DNA of 64,000 nucleotides, taken from positions 3,038,001-3,102,000 of the forward strand of contig NZ_CP113975.1 of the NCBI RefSeq assembly GCF_026870155.1, written 5' to 3'. The notes under the pieces were generated by a model. That model was not told the DNA's origin. It saw nothing but the letters and a program-made list of their open reading frames with translations, and did not search any database. Below are positions 47,359 to 57,600 of the stretch, one piece after another. The stretch comes from Flavobacterium marginilacus (GTDB taxonomy: Bacteria; Bacteroidota; Bacteroidia; Flavobacteriales; Flavobacteriaceae). Each line of letters starts with the position of its first letter. Position 1 is the first letter of the stretch. A program made the position numbers and the translations under genes.

Positions 47359-48222
47359 TTACTTATTTTTTTGATAAACCCTTATATAATCTATTATGTA
47401 TTTTGACGGAAAATTTTCTGCCGTATACTGGCCGCCATTATCTCCGCCTACTGCCAGATTTACTAATAAATAATGAGGCTGCTGAAACGGAAGTATCTTT
47501 TGGGCAGCGTTTTGGACAGTTCCCTTCACATCGATCTCATTTAAAAGCTGATTATCAACATATAACTTAATCGATTGTGCATCCCAGTCCATTCTCCATA
47601 TATGAAATTCATCAGCCCAGGAACTGTCTTTAAAATCACTCAGCGGAACCGTTTTACTGTCCCATGCCGTATCTTGCTTATCTGATTTCCATGCCGCATT
47701 GGCCAGTATTTTGCCCGTGTAGTATTCCATAATGTCAATCTCTCCGTTAGCAGGCCAGTTTCCTTCAATGCCAAGAGTCCAAAAGGCCGGCCACATTCCT
47801 TTTGATACCGGAATTTTGGCCCGCATTTCAAACCTTCCATATTTCCAGGAATGTTTTCCCTGCGTAATTAAACAGGAGGAAGTGATTTTTATAGAATCTT
47901 TTTTTTTGCGCCAGTCTTTGTGATTATACGAAACAAAATCGGGATTTTTTCTGCTTTCCTTTTTGGCTTCGATTATAAGAAATCCGGTTTGGCAATAGGC
48001 ATTCTCTTTTTGATACCATTGATTTTCATTGTTTCTGACAAAACCCTCTTCATAGTTCCAATTCTTTTTATCCGGAGTTCCATCAATAGTAAATTCATCA
48101 TTCCAAATCAAATGATACCCTTTATACTTTGGCAGTTTTTCCTTATCTGTTACAAAACCATAAATCAAAATCAGGACAATTCCCAATACCAAAAGCTTAC
48201 CAGCAAATCTCATTTTAAACAT
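47359..48222 (-). CDS. GH16 endo-beta-glycanase
   Basis: A 287-residue jelly-roll enzyme with an N-terminal hydrophobic anchor or signal (GKLLVLGIVLILIYGFV). The GH16 catalytic motif GEIDIMEYY lies at about 160-168 with Glu161, Asp163 and Glu166. WPAFWTLG, YGRFEMRAKIP and LVNLAVGGDNGG agree with endo-beta-1,3-glucanase or galactanase types. The long N-terminal strand DEFTIDGTPDKKNWNYEEGF is usual. It would cut a beta-1,3- or beta-1,6-linked backbone. It sits behind a hairpin that follows the GH128 gene. Confidence 0.88.
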   Translation of the reverse strand: MFKMRFAGKLLVLGIVLILIYGFVTDKEKLPKYKGYHLIWNDEFTIDGTPDKKNWNYEEGFVRNNENQWYQKENAYCQTGFLIIEAKKESRKNPDFVSYNHKDWRKKKDSIKITSSCLITQGKHSWKYGRFEMRAKIPVSKGMWPAFWTLGIEGNWPANGEIDIMEYYTGKILANAAWKSDKQDTAWDSKTVPLSDFKDSSWADEFHIWRMDWDAQSIKLYVDNQLLNEIDVKGTVQNAAQKILPFQQPHYLLVNLAVGGDNGGQYTAENFPSKYIIDYIRVYQKNK

Positions 48223-48270
48223 ATTTCAAATCAAAAATTAATTATGAGCAATCAAAAACTGCTCTATTAA

Positions 48271-48298
48271 AATGAGGGATCCCAAAAGATCCCTCATT
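48271..48298 (-). terminator. Hairpin between the GH128 and GH16 genes
   Basis: AATGAGGGATC / GATCCCTCATT, a perfect 11-bp stem with a CCAAAA loop, then TTTTAAT on the - strand. It is 46 nt behind the GH128 stop. The short T-run suggests partial termination or RNA protection. Confidence 0.55.
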
Positions 48299-48343
48299 AT
48301 TACTAAATTAAAAACCCAATACTTTTTTTACATCAGCAATTCG

Positions 48344-51300
48344 TTATTTTTTAATAATTCGGAGTGTTTTATCTGGATGTGATTGAATCTTTACCAGATA
48401 AATTCCCGGAGGCTGATTTTCAATATTCAGCTGCACTTTACCGTTTGTATTTAAATGATTCGATGCTGAAATTAATTTACCATCCAAAGTAAAAATTGCA
48501 ATTGAGACAACATCCTCATTCACTGGTAAAATAACATCAAATAGACCTGTCGTAGAGTTTGGAAACACGCAGATTTTATCAGCAGATTCTTCCGGCAATG
48601 TATTCACATCCAAAGAAACTGCAGTTTTAACAGCTGTTCCTCTTTGTGACTGTGACAATGTTTTAACCTGCAAAGCTGCAGAATACTGACTTTCTCCTCC
48701 TGCATTTTCTGATGCGATTTTATAGAAGTAATCTGTATTTGCTGCTAGATTTGTATCGCCAAAAATGGTGTCTTTTACATAAGCAGCTAACATTTCATAA
48801 GTACCATTTATTGTTGCTGCTCTTTTAATTTTATAAGATTCAGCTCCTGATACTGGCGACCATTTTAAATTAATTGCTGATGTCGAGATCGCCTCACCCT
48901 GAAAGCCAGCAGGAATTGCAGGAATAACCGGCTGATCATAAACCAATATGGCTGAGTATGCAGATTCAACATTATCTTTACCTATAACTTTAATTCTGTA
49001 TTCGGCATGTGTACGAACCAGATCTATTTTTTCAAGAACACTATAGTTTGTTGATTCATAGAAAACTGAAAATGCACTTTCGCCGCTTAGTTTTCTTTCA
49101 AGAACATATTTATTAACTAAATCCTTATTAGTCCCTGTCCATTTTACTGTAATATTCTTATAATCAAATGAAAGGGTATAACTCAGCGTTTCTACTTTTG
49201 TTTTCCACACAGGAATGTATTCCTTAGCTGAATTATAAGCTTTTGCTGATGCATTTTTAGCATAATACTGTCCTGCCGGAGTTAAAACCGTATAATCAGC
49301 TGCTGTACTGGAAATTACTGGTGCTGTCTGAAGCCATACATAACTCTGCCAGTTTGGGTTTCTGGTTTTAAAAGCATCATTTATAGTAACATACATTGCT
49401 CTGGCATCCTGTACCCAATTGTAAATAGAATAGCGTTCTACATAATCAGCACTTTCTAAAACGGTTAATATAGCTGCTAAATCATTTTTGTGTTTAGCCG
49501 CATTGGCATCAGTAAGCGTATTAACATCATCCGGAAAATTATTAGCAGTCCAGTTAGCTCCAATATTCCATTCTGTAATCCAGATTGGTCGGTGGTACTT
49601 ATCATATATGTACTGTAAATCACTTTTCCATTGTGCCGCAGTTTTATACCAGTAACAGTGAAGTGCAACATAATCAACCCTGTAATTATTGGCCTCTGCC
49701 TGAGTCATAAAATTAGCCATCCACGGATTAAAAGGATCTGATGTTGCTGGAGAACCCACTCTCAAACCAGATTTTAAAAGTCCTGGCCAAGAACTAATCG
49801 CTGCCTCCACTGTCATATTCGACTGATCAGGACGGTCTGGTTCATTGAAACCAAGGAAATGTGTATAACCATCTTTAGTATATGCAGGCGCAAATCCAGG
49901 CCAATACTGAGTTTGTCTAATCGGGACATATTCTACATTTGGCGTGGTATCCATTCCTGTATTCCAATTGTAATACCATGTAATATTTTCTGCATTTATA
50001 GCTTCTGTACTTCCCCCGGCTAGTCCTTTTTTGGTGACCTGGTGCCATTTCATAGTTCTGATAAATGAAATTGTTCCTTTTAAATTAACAGGTAAAACAG
50101 GAACTTCCAGATCTTCATTTTCAGCTATATAAACCCTGCTGTATCCTGATCCGTCTGCACTTGTGGCAAAAGTGGCCATATACCCTTTTTTTAATTTAAA
50201 TGATTTGATGGCATTATCAAATGATCCTAAATTATCAAATGGAGTCACCGTAACATACTGCTGCGATGTTCCTGCATAATTTTCTTCGGTAAAAACCTGC
50301 AATGGCTGATAACTTGCAGTATAAGGCGAGACTGCCGTACCTGACCCGTAATTTGTAACATTTACATTGGTGCCATTGACTGCCGCAACACCGTTTATTG
50401 AAACATATTGTAACTGCGAACTGATTACGTCACTTGGTTTAATGTTTTCAAAATACAGACGGTTATCTGCCGAACTTAAGTTTACTGTCGAATTAATTAA
50501 AGGATTGTATCCGTTTTTAAGATATAAAGAAGCTGTGTCGCTTAACACAACATTTGATTTTGTATAAGCTGCAGCACTCGTATTGGCTGAAATATTTGCA
50601 GTCTGCAGTGAAGGACTAATAACTTTTACCGGTGCATAAGCTGTATTTTCAAAAGTCACAGAAGTAACTGCCATATCAACAGCACCAGCCGCATAATTTT
50701 TTCCAATAACAATATTGGCTGTCTGCTGGCTCTGAACTTTTAAATCACCTATTCCAAAAAGTGCTTTGGCCCCAGTTACGTTAATGTAATATGTTCCTGC
50801 AGCTGTTTGAGATTGAAATGACAAATCTCCTTTTCTTAATTTATTAACGGCTCCGGTTACAAAACTTTTTGATGCCAGAACTGTTCCTCCGCCATTTGTA
50901 GCTGTAGAAACGGATACAGTCATTTGAGATCCGGGACTTAAATTAGAAATATATTCATAAATCCATGAAAATTGATAGTCTTTTGAAGCTTCCAACTGCA
51001 CCGGGAAAGAATAAACTGAATTTTCAAGTGCTGTGCTATCCCATCTGATATACAGTAATCTTCCGCTGTAAACGGAATTATCGGATTCAAAAGTATGCCC
51101 CGAAGTTACATCCATAAATCGTGTTCCGCTCGTACTGTTTGCTGTATTAAAAATCGTTGGAGAAGCAGCATTAGTCCATCCATAAGCAGCCGGCGTTCCT
51201 GCATTATCATTGAAATAACCGTCCCAGTTATTAATTAAATTTGAAGATTTCAATTTTAAATCGGCAATCGCCATAAGTGCGTAATCACCTGTAATTGTCA

Positions 51301-52234
51301 AATAATAAAGACCGTCAGCATTCGAAACAAAAGATAAATCTCCTTTTCTTAATTTATTGGCATTACCAGTTGTAAATGATTTCGAAGTCAAAACACCCGA
51401 TCCATCAGCCCCTGACGATATTGCTACATTCAATTTAGCTCCCGGAGCAGCATTGGAAATATATTCATAAAGCCATGAAAATTCATATCTCAGGCCTTGT
51501 TCCAGTTTAACAGGATAACTATATACTGATGCTGAATAACTGGCATTGTCCCAGCGAATGTACATTATTCTTCCGCTGAAAACTGTATTATCGGATTCAT
51601 AAGTATGTCCCGAAGTTACATCCAGATATCTAACACCACTGGTTGAATTAGCAGTATTCCAAGGCAGACCTGCAGCCGTATTAGCCCAGCCATAATCATT
51701 AGGTTTTCCAGAATTATTCCCTGTAACTCCAGCCCATCTTCCTAGTAAATTATCAGCACCGTATGCTACAGCGGCTCCCGAATTATCATTTAAAAAATTA
51801 AGCGCTTTAGAAGTTAAATAATGTCCATCCTGATAAATATTAGCAACTCCGTCTTTTATTGCATACCGATAAGTTTGTTCCTGAGCATTATCTACTGAAG
51901 TACTTAAATTATCAGTTAACGATAAAATTGTTGTATTATTAAAAGTTGTTTTATCTAAAGAGGTTCTAAATCCGAGTCCGCTGGTATTTTTAACCTCAAC
52001 ATCCAATCCTCTTCCGGCTGCCGAGTTAACTTTGGCTTTTACTTCTAAAGTAAATTCGGTTTGATTGGATAATGGAAAAGATATAATATCTGAACTCACA
52101 GCGTTTGTAAAAGTCTTAGAACCATTTAAAGTTGTTGCCAAACCTGCTTTAACAGGCAGATTAGGAGCTTGTGCATGTATATTGAATACAAAAACCGATA
52201 ACCAGAATAATAAAAATGTGTATAGTTTTTTCAT
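48344..52234 (-). CDS. Secreted multi-domain GH128-type glucanase with T9SS tail
   Basis: A 1296-residue protein. A signal peptide (LYTFLLFWLSVFVFNIHAQ) is followed by an N-terminal laminin-G-like domain, two tandem copies of a 170-residue sugar-binding-like domain (about 160-505), a linker, and the GH128/Asl1-like catalytic domain at about 720-1000. FLGFNEPDRPDQ (Glu near 798) and IWITEWNIG (Glu near 888) are the two catalytic acids expected in this clan-A family. Two FN3 domains follow. The last 75 residues form a T9SS type-A sorting domain (VFPNSTTGLFDVILP ... GIYLVKIQ). It is the only T9SS cargo seen here, so it likely acts outside the cell first. GH128 is a beta-1,3-glucanase family. Confidence 0.88.
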   Translation of the reverse strand: MKKLYTFLLFWLSVFVFNIHAQAPNLPVKAGLATTLNGSKTFTNAVSSDIISFPLSNQTEFTLEVKAKVNSAAGRGLDVEVKNTSGLGFRTSLDKTTFNNTTILSLTDNLSTSVDNAQEQTYRYAIKDGVANIYQDGHYLTSKALNFLNDNSGAAVAYGADNLLGRWAGVTGNNSGKPNDYGWANTAAGLPWNTANSTSGVRYLDVTSGHTYESDNTVFSGRIMYIRWDNASYSASVYSYPVKLEQGLRYEFSWLYEYISNAAPGAKLNVAISSGADGSGVLTSKSFTTGNANKLRKGDLSFVSNADGLYYLTITGDYALMAIADLKLKSSNLINNWDGYFNDNAGTPAAYGWTNAASPTIFNTANSTSGTRFMDVTSGHTFESDNSVYSGRLLYIRWDSTALENSVYSFPVQLEASKDYQFSWIYEYISNLSPGSQMTVSVSTATNGGGTVLASKSFVTGAVNKLRKGDLSFQSQTAAGTYYINVTGAKALFGIGDLKVQSQQTANIVIGKNYAAGAVDMAVTSVTFENTAYAPVKVISPSLQTANISANTSAAAYTKSNVVLSDTASLYLKNGYNPLINSTVNLSSADNRLYFENIKPSDVISSQLQYVSINGVAAVNGTNVNVTNYGSGTAVSPYTASYQPLQVFTEENYAGTSQQYVTVTPFDNLGSFDNAIKSFKLKKGYMATFATSADGSGYSRVYIAENEDLEVPVLPVNLKGTISFIRTMKWHQVTKKGLAGGSTEAINAENITWYYNWNTGMDTTPNVEYVPIRQTQYWPGFAPAYTKDGYTHFLGFNEPDRPDQSNMTVEAAISSWPGLLKSGLRVGSPATSDPFNPWMANFMTQAEANNYRVDYVALHCYWYKTAAQWKSDLQYIYDKYHRPIWITEWNIGANWTANNFPDDVNTLTDANAAKHKNDLAAILTVLESADYVERYSIYNWVQDARAMYVTINDAFKTRNPNWQSYVWLQTAPVISSTAADYTVLTPAGQYYAKNASAKAYNSAKEYIPVWKTKVETLSYTLSFDYKNITVKWTGTNKDLVNKYVLERKLSGESAFSVFYESTNYSVLEKIDLVRTHAEYRIKVIGKDNVESAYSAILVYDQPVIPAIPAGFQGEAISTSAINLKWSPVSGAESYKIKRAATINGTYEMLAAYVKDTIFGDTNLAANTDYFYKIASENAGGESQYSAALQVKTLSQSQRGTAVKTAVSLDVNTLPEESADKICVFPNSTTGLFDVILPVNEDVVSIAIFTLDGKLISASNHLNTNGKVQLNIENQPPGIYLVKIQSHPDKTLRIIKK
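50715..51755 (-). repeat. Tandem domain duplication inside the GH128 gene
   Basis: Two copies of about 170 residues share TANSTSGxRxxDVTSGHTxE, SDNxVxSGRxxYIRWD, YEYISN and NKLRKGDLSFxS. The DNA is similar enough to be a recent duplication. Confidence 0.8.
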
Positions 52235-52480
52235 ATGAAATATTCGTTTTAAAAATTATTGTAAAATTTTTGTTTAATTCTTTCATTAGTAACCAACAAA
52301 ATTATTTGCTTAAGAAATTGTCTAACCTCTGATTTTAAATTCAAAACAGATAAAATTTCTTTCGCTTTTATTAACAGGTAAAATTGTATTGAAATTATTG
52401 TCATTATTTATATTGCTGAATCCGTAATTATTCTTTTGAATCTTACGGTCACAATATTTATTCATGCAGATTATATAATG

Positions 52481-52525
52481 ACTGCCAGCATTATCCCTTA
52501 CTTCCGGGAATAATGCTTTAACAGT
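52481..52525 (-). repeat. Hairpin in the susD to GH128 gap
   Basis: GCATTATCCC (52488-52497) and GGGAATAATGC (52506-52516) pair with one bulge; outer ACTG / CAGT extends it. There is no T-run, so it is more likely an RNA-stabilising structure than a terminator. Confidence 0.45.
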
Positions 52526-52578
52526 CAATATTTAAAAATAAGTAGTAGAAAAGCTGGATATTTTAAATCCATAAAGAT

Positions 52579-52632
52579 GTATCATCATCCGCAGTAAAAG
52601 AAAACAATTCAAATTACTGCAGATGACGATAC
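52579..52632 (-). terminator. Long imperfect hairpin just behind the susD-like gene
   Basis: GTATCATCATCCGCAGTAA (52579-52597) pairs with TTACTGCAGATGACGATAC (52614-52632) with two mismatches and a 16-nt loop. It starts 10 nt after the stop. The T-run after it is poor. Such structures after susCD often let their transcript level exceed that of the enzymes. Confidence 0.5.
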
Positions 52633-52641
52633 TTTATTAAA

Positions 52642-54624
52642 TTAAAGCTGCGATTCATTTGCAACAGCATCCTGCCATTTGTCCCAAACCTTAACGTTAG
52701 CATCGTAACCGTCATAACCGAAGTTCTGACTTAGTTTACCTTTAATATTAGCCGTTATAGCGCTGTTAGGAATAGGCCAGTAGTTATTGCGTTTGTCCAT
52801 GGTATAAAATTTAGTACCATTTGGAACCACAATACCAGCTGGATATTTGTTATAAAGAGTATAATGTACAATACGCTGATACCAATAACTTCCTCCTGCT
52901 GCATCTACTCCAGACTGCTTATCCCAATTGGTTTTACTGTAAGTCTGGCCCCATTCATCTGGTTTTCCGCTGAGTGCAAGACAGTGCGAGATACGTTTTA
53001 ACTCGACATTTCTCCATTCTTCAAGATAAAGTTCCCTTCCTCTTTCTGCACAAATATCTCCAATAGTTACATTAGTATACATTTGAGAAGCTCCTGCTCT
53101 CGCTCTGATAACATTTACATCCTGAGCTGCTCCAGCAGTATTACCCTGATAGAAACGTGCTTCGGCTCTTAACAGATAAGTTTCGGCTAAACGGTACAGA
53201 TACCAATGTGCTTTACCTCCTGTGCTGGCACCTTGAAAATCAGTCGCATTTGGATTAGTTTCATTTACAACATCATGCAGATAAATTTTATACAAAGGAA
53301 AATCAAACCATTCACGCAAAGTGTCCTTCGATAACAGAACGTTATTAAATTTCATTCTAAAATTCTGCTGATAGTAAGCAGAAGTTTTATCACTATATTT
53401 AAGATCAGTCATATTTACCCAGTTACCAACAGTGCTGTTGTGTCTAAGATCCTGCTTATCCTCTACACCATTTACAACCCACATAGGATGCTGTGAATAA
53501 TAAGACGCACTAATAGTAGCGATACCGCGTCCCAATGCTCTTGCATAATCATATTTAGCCTGATAATTTGCATTGTTAGAGGCAAAACGGCCTGCAGCCT
53601 GCTTACCATCAGGTGTGGTAAGTGTACCGGAATTCCAGTTAGGTCCAAAAATTCTCATCGAAGCAAATCCTAAAAATGACTGTACTCCGCCATTTGGCAT
53701 TACCAATATTGCTTCTTTATTACCACCAATAATCTTGTTTTCAGGTCGGTGCAAATCCCAGATTACATTTCTGTTAATTGTCCATGTAGTTGGATTTCCT
53801 CCTGGATCAAAAGTTCCAAAAGTACTCTGCATTAAAGAATAACCTGATTGGTTGATAAGAATATTAGCCTGTGCTTCAGCTTCTGCAAATCTGCCTGATG
53901 CTAAATAACACTTAATCAATAACTGACGGCATGCACCTTTGTTTACTAAACCTAGATAAGGTAATTTTGACTGATCCGGTACCCATTCTACAGCTTTTTC
54001 CATATCTGCTGTAATCATTTCAATAATAGCTTCCTTTTTAGTAGAATAGTAACTCTGTTTTGGAACTTCCAGAATTTTTGTAATCAACGGAATATCTCCA
54101 AATTGATACACTAAATTAAGATAGCGGTATGCTCTGTGAAAATAAGCCTGACCAATATATTTATTTTTATCTTCTTGTGATAAATTTGGTACATAATCAA
54201 TGTATCGCAATATAGTATTAGCATGTTTAATGCCGGTATAACCTTCATCCCAGTAAAACCCAAAATAAAAATCATCATTGGTATCCCTTTTAAAACTCAT
54301 GGTGGGCACCATGGTATTGGCAAAATCAGAAATAGTACTGGTATTATCCGTTTTTCCATATTTTGCCATATCAGAGAAAACATATTCTGTACCAATAGGC
54401 ACACTATTACCGGCACTGTTAAAATGGATGTAATTATTACGCAGCCCTTTATCAGCATTTGCTAAAACTGCTTTTAACCCAGCTTCTGTAGTGAATGTAG
54501 TTTCCGGTTCGTAAAGCGAAAGTGGATCCGGCTCCAGAAAATCCTTAGAACAAGAAACCAAAAGAGCAGTTGCTGCTACTAAAGGCACAAGTGTTGAGAT
54601 TTTATTTTTTATATATCTTTTCAT
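52642..54624 (-). CDS. susD: SusD-like surface glycan-binding lipoprotein
   Basis: A 660-residue lipoprotein: lipobox LLVSCSKDFLEPDPL with Cys at 25. The body is the TPR-based RagB/SusD fold (AYFHRAYRYLNLVYQFGDIPL, YLLRAEARFYQGNTAGAAQDVNVIRARAG, ERGRELYLEEWRNVELKRI). It caps the SusC-like barrel encoded just upstream (11 nt gap) and binds glycan at the cell surface. It is longer than the usual 500-570 residues. The gene symbol is used in the family sense only. Confidence 0.92.
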   Translation of the reverse strand: MKRYIKNKISTLVPLVAATALLVSCSKDFLEPDPLSLYEPETTFTTEAGLKAVLANADKGLRNNYIHFNSAGNSVPIGTEYVFSDMAKYGKTDNTSTISDFANTMVPTMSFKRDTNDDFYFGFYWDEGYTGIKHANTILRYIDYVPNLSQEDKNKYIGQAYFHRAYRYLNLVYQFGDIPLITKILEVPKQSYYSTKKEAIIEMITADMEKAVEWVPDQSKLPYLGLVNKGACRQLLIKCYLASGRFAEAEAQANILINQSGYSLMQSTFGTFDPGGNPTTWTINRNVIWDLHRPENKIIGGNKEAILVMPNGGVQSFLGFASMRIFGPNWNSGTLTTPDGKQAAGRFASNNANYQAKYDYARALGRGIATISASYYSQHPMWVVNGVEDKQDLRHNSTVGNWVNMTDLKYSDKTSAYYQQNFRMKFNNVLLSKDTLREWFDFPLYKIYLHDVVNETNPNATDFQGASTGGKAHWYLYRLAETYLLRAEARFYQGNTAGAAQDVNVIRARAGASQMYTNVTIGDICAERGRELYLEEWRNVELKRISHCLALSGKPDEWGQTYSKTNWDKQSGVDAAGGSYWYQRIVHYTLYNKYPAGIVVPNGTKFYTMDKRNNYWPIPNSAITANIKGKLSQNFGYDGYDANVKVWDKWQDAVANESQL

Positions 54625-54635
54625 CGTTGTAATTA

Positions 54636-57600
54636 TTAAAGTGAAACGTTAAAACCTAAATTAAACATTCGTGTTGCCAATCCTCCTGTTTCCGGGTCTC
54701 CATAGTATTTCCATTCGCTGAAAGCTGACCATGTTGCTGCATTCTGAACCGAAGCAAAAATTTTGAAGTTTCGAACATGCAGACGGTCTAAAAGATCTTT
54801 AGGAATCGAATAAGCCAGCGAAATATTGTCTAAACGAATAAAACTGCGGTCATATAATTTTTGCGTTCCTGCTCCTGCAGGTCCTCTGGCGTCAAGGCGT
54901 GCCCAGTCATTTGTTGGATTATCAATTGTCCAATATGGATTTACAAACGGGTTATAGTTGTTTGTATACAAACTGCCATCGTTGTAAGTATTCATATAAC
55001 GGCCGTCAAGTGACTTGTGCCCCATGTAGGAATACATATTAATTGCCAAGTCCCAATTTTTATAAATCTTAAATTCATTACGAAGCGACCAGTTGATTGG
55101 TGGTGCTGTTTCACCTAAAAACTGTTTGTCTTTTTCGTTATAAACTGGTTTCCCATTCACATCATCGGCAGTGTAACTGTTTTCAACTTTTGGATCACCA
55201 GGACGCTGACTATATTTAGCAGCTTCTGCAGCTTCGTCTTTTTGCCAGATTCCAATCACTTTATAATCCCAGATTTGAGAGATTGGTCTGCCAATAAACC
55301 ATCCGTTAGTTTTATCATCTAACTCTTTTTTTCCAATAACATTACCATTGGCATCCTTAATATCTTCCATATTACCGTAAAGTGCATTTATGGTATTTTT
55401 ATTATATGAAAATGCAGCGGTAGTAGTCCATTCAAAGTTTGGCTTTTTCATATTCAAAGTAGTAAGGCTTATTTCAATCCCTCTGTTTTCAACCTCTCCA
55501 AGATTGGTTGCAATTGATGAAAAACCAGTAAACCCAGGTAAACGCTGACTCATAATCATATCATTGGTAATCATTCGGTAAACATCTATTGTACTCGTGA
55601 TTCGGTCATTTAAGAATCCAAGGTCAAGACCAATATTTGTTGCTGTTGTTTTTTCCCATTGAAGATTTGGGTTTTTCATTCTGTCAAGTCCTAAATATTT
55701 CATGTCAACAATATTTCCTGAACCATCTATGTATCCCATTGTTGCTCCACTACCTGAATTTAAGTTTGCTAAAGCTAAATAAGGATCTGCCAATGATCGG
55801 TTTCCGTTTTTCCCCCATGACAAGCGCAATTTACCTGTACTCATAGGTTCCCATTTAAACCAGTTTTCTTTATTGAAGTTCCATCCTAATGCTACAGAAG
55901 GAAAAGTTGCATAAGGATAAGATGCTCCAAATGCGGAATATCCATCACGACGTATTGTCCCTGTCAGCATATAACGATTGTCATACGAATAGAAAAGTCT
56001 TCCCATTAAAGCATCGGCTGTCTGATGTATGTCAGTGGTAGAAAATGAACTGCTTATCATTGTTGCATTTTGAGTATTGTGAAATCCCAGCGCATCTGAA
56101 GGCTGAATATTACGGGCATAAGTAATATCTGACCAAGATTTAAGATCTTCAGCTTCCTGCACAAACGTTGCTATGATATGGTGTTTCTCAGCAAATGTAT
56201 GATCCCACGCTAATGTATTATTCAGGTTCCAAGTAAACTTTTTACCATTACCTCTATCCACTCCTATATTTGCAGCGCTCCAGCCTTTGTGTCCTGATGA
56301 TTGAAAATAACGATTATAAAAGAATTCATAGCGTGGCGCAACATTAAATGAATAAGTGATACCTGCAGGCAGAGTTACCTTTGTATTGAAAATGGTATTT
56401 AGAATAGTATACCCTTTTTCAAGCTCCATAAATTGTCGGTCATAGTAATAATTATACCCTCCGATAGCTGTTCCCATTGGCTGTCTGGCATAAGAACCGT
56501 CTGCCTCTGTAAAGTTAGAGAATGGACTGTTTCTTAACATATTGGCATCCCAGTAATTAGTACCTGTACCCACAGCTATATCTCCGTCTGTACGGTCTTG
56601 AAAATTAACATTTGCCCCAAATTCAAGCCAGTCAGTAATTTTAGCATCCACTTTCATATTTGAACGAACTGCTGCATAATCATTACCCTGAATAGCACCC
56701 TCAGCTGTTAGATATCCCAAAGACATATAATAATTTACTTTATCACCCGCTCCGGAAACACTTAAATTATTGTCATGATTTATTCCTGTTCTAAAAGTAC
56801 TGTCATACCAGTCGTGTGTTTTTCCTGCTACAAAATTCTTTAAAAGTGTATCAGGAGCACCAGCAACATCAACAATACCCAAACGGAGTCCCCAAACTTC
56901 ATTAAGACTCTTTCCTTGTGTCTGCCCAACCGGCTGATAAGCTAACCATTGCGCTTGAGTCAATCCATACTGATCTAGTTCGTTAGGATTTGTATAGTAC
57001 CCCGGTTTACCCGCAGCCGTACCTCCTATCCATGCCTCATAATTTCCAGTAGCTGTATTTGTACCATAGGTCTTAGCGGTCTCCCAATCTTGACGATATT
57101 TTATATACCCCTCTGGAGAATACACATCACGATAAGCACTTTTGTTAACAATCGTAGTGTTTGTAGTAACATTAATGACAGGCTTACCATTCTTACCTTT
57201 TTTTGTTGAAATAACAATAACACCCGCCGCAGCTTTAGACCCGTATACAGCTGTTGCCGATGCGTCTTTTAAAATATCTACCTGGCCAATATCATCAGGA
57301 TTGATTTCTGAAAGCTCACCATAAAACTGCATCCCGTCTAAAATAATAAGCGGTGAATTATGATTCGAACCATTTTCATTGTAAACAGAAGTCTGCCCGC
57401 GGATCTGCAAAGAGCCTCCTCCTTTTGCATCGGCAGAATAACCAACTTTCAATCCCGGAACACCTCTTAATATATCCTGAACCGTCTGTGGATTTTGGCT
57501 TGCCAGAGCTTCTGCTTTAACCTGAACAATTGAACCTGTTAAATCCTTTTTCTTCATTTTACCATAACCAACCACCACAACTTCATTTAATGAAGCTATT

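Larger units (their letters stand above)
52235..52641 (-). other. Intergenic region between susD-like and GH128 genes
   Basis: No convincing gene. It holds two hairpins (52481-52525 and 52579-52632). A 68-codon open frame here (52322-52528) crosses one hairpin and shows no protein features. Confidence 0.5.

Noticed and set aside
52322..52528. 68-codon frame between susD-like and GH128 genes
   Set aside because: It covers a hairpin, has no start signals and does not resemble a protein.
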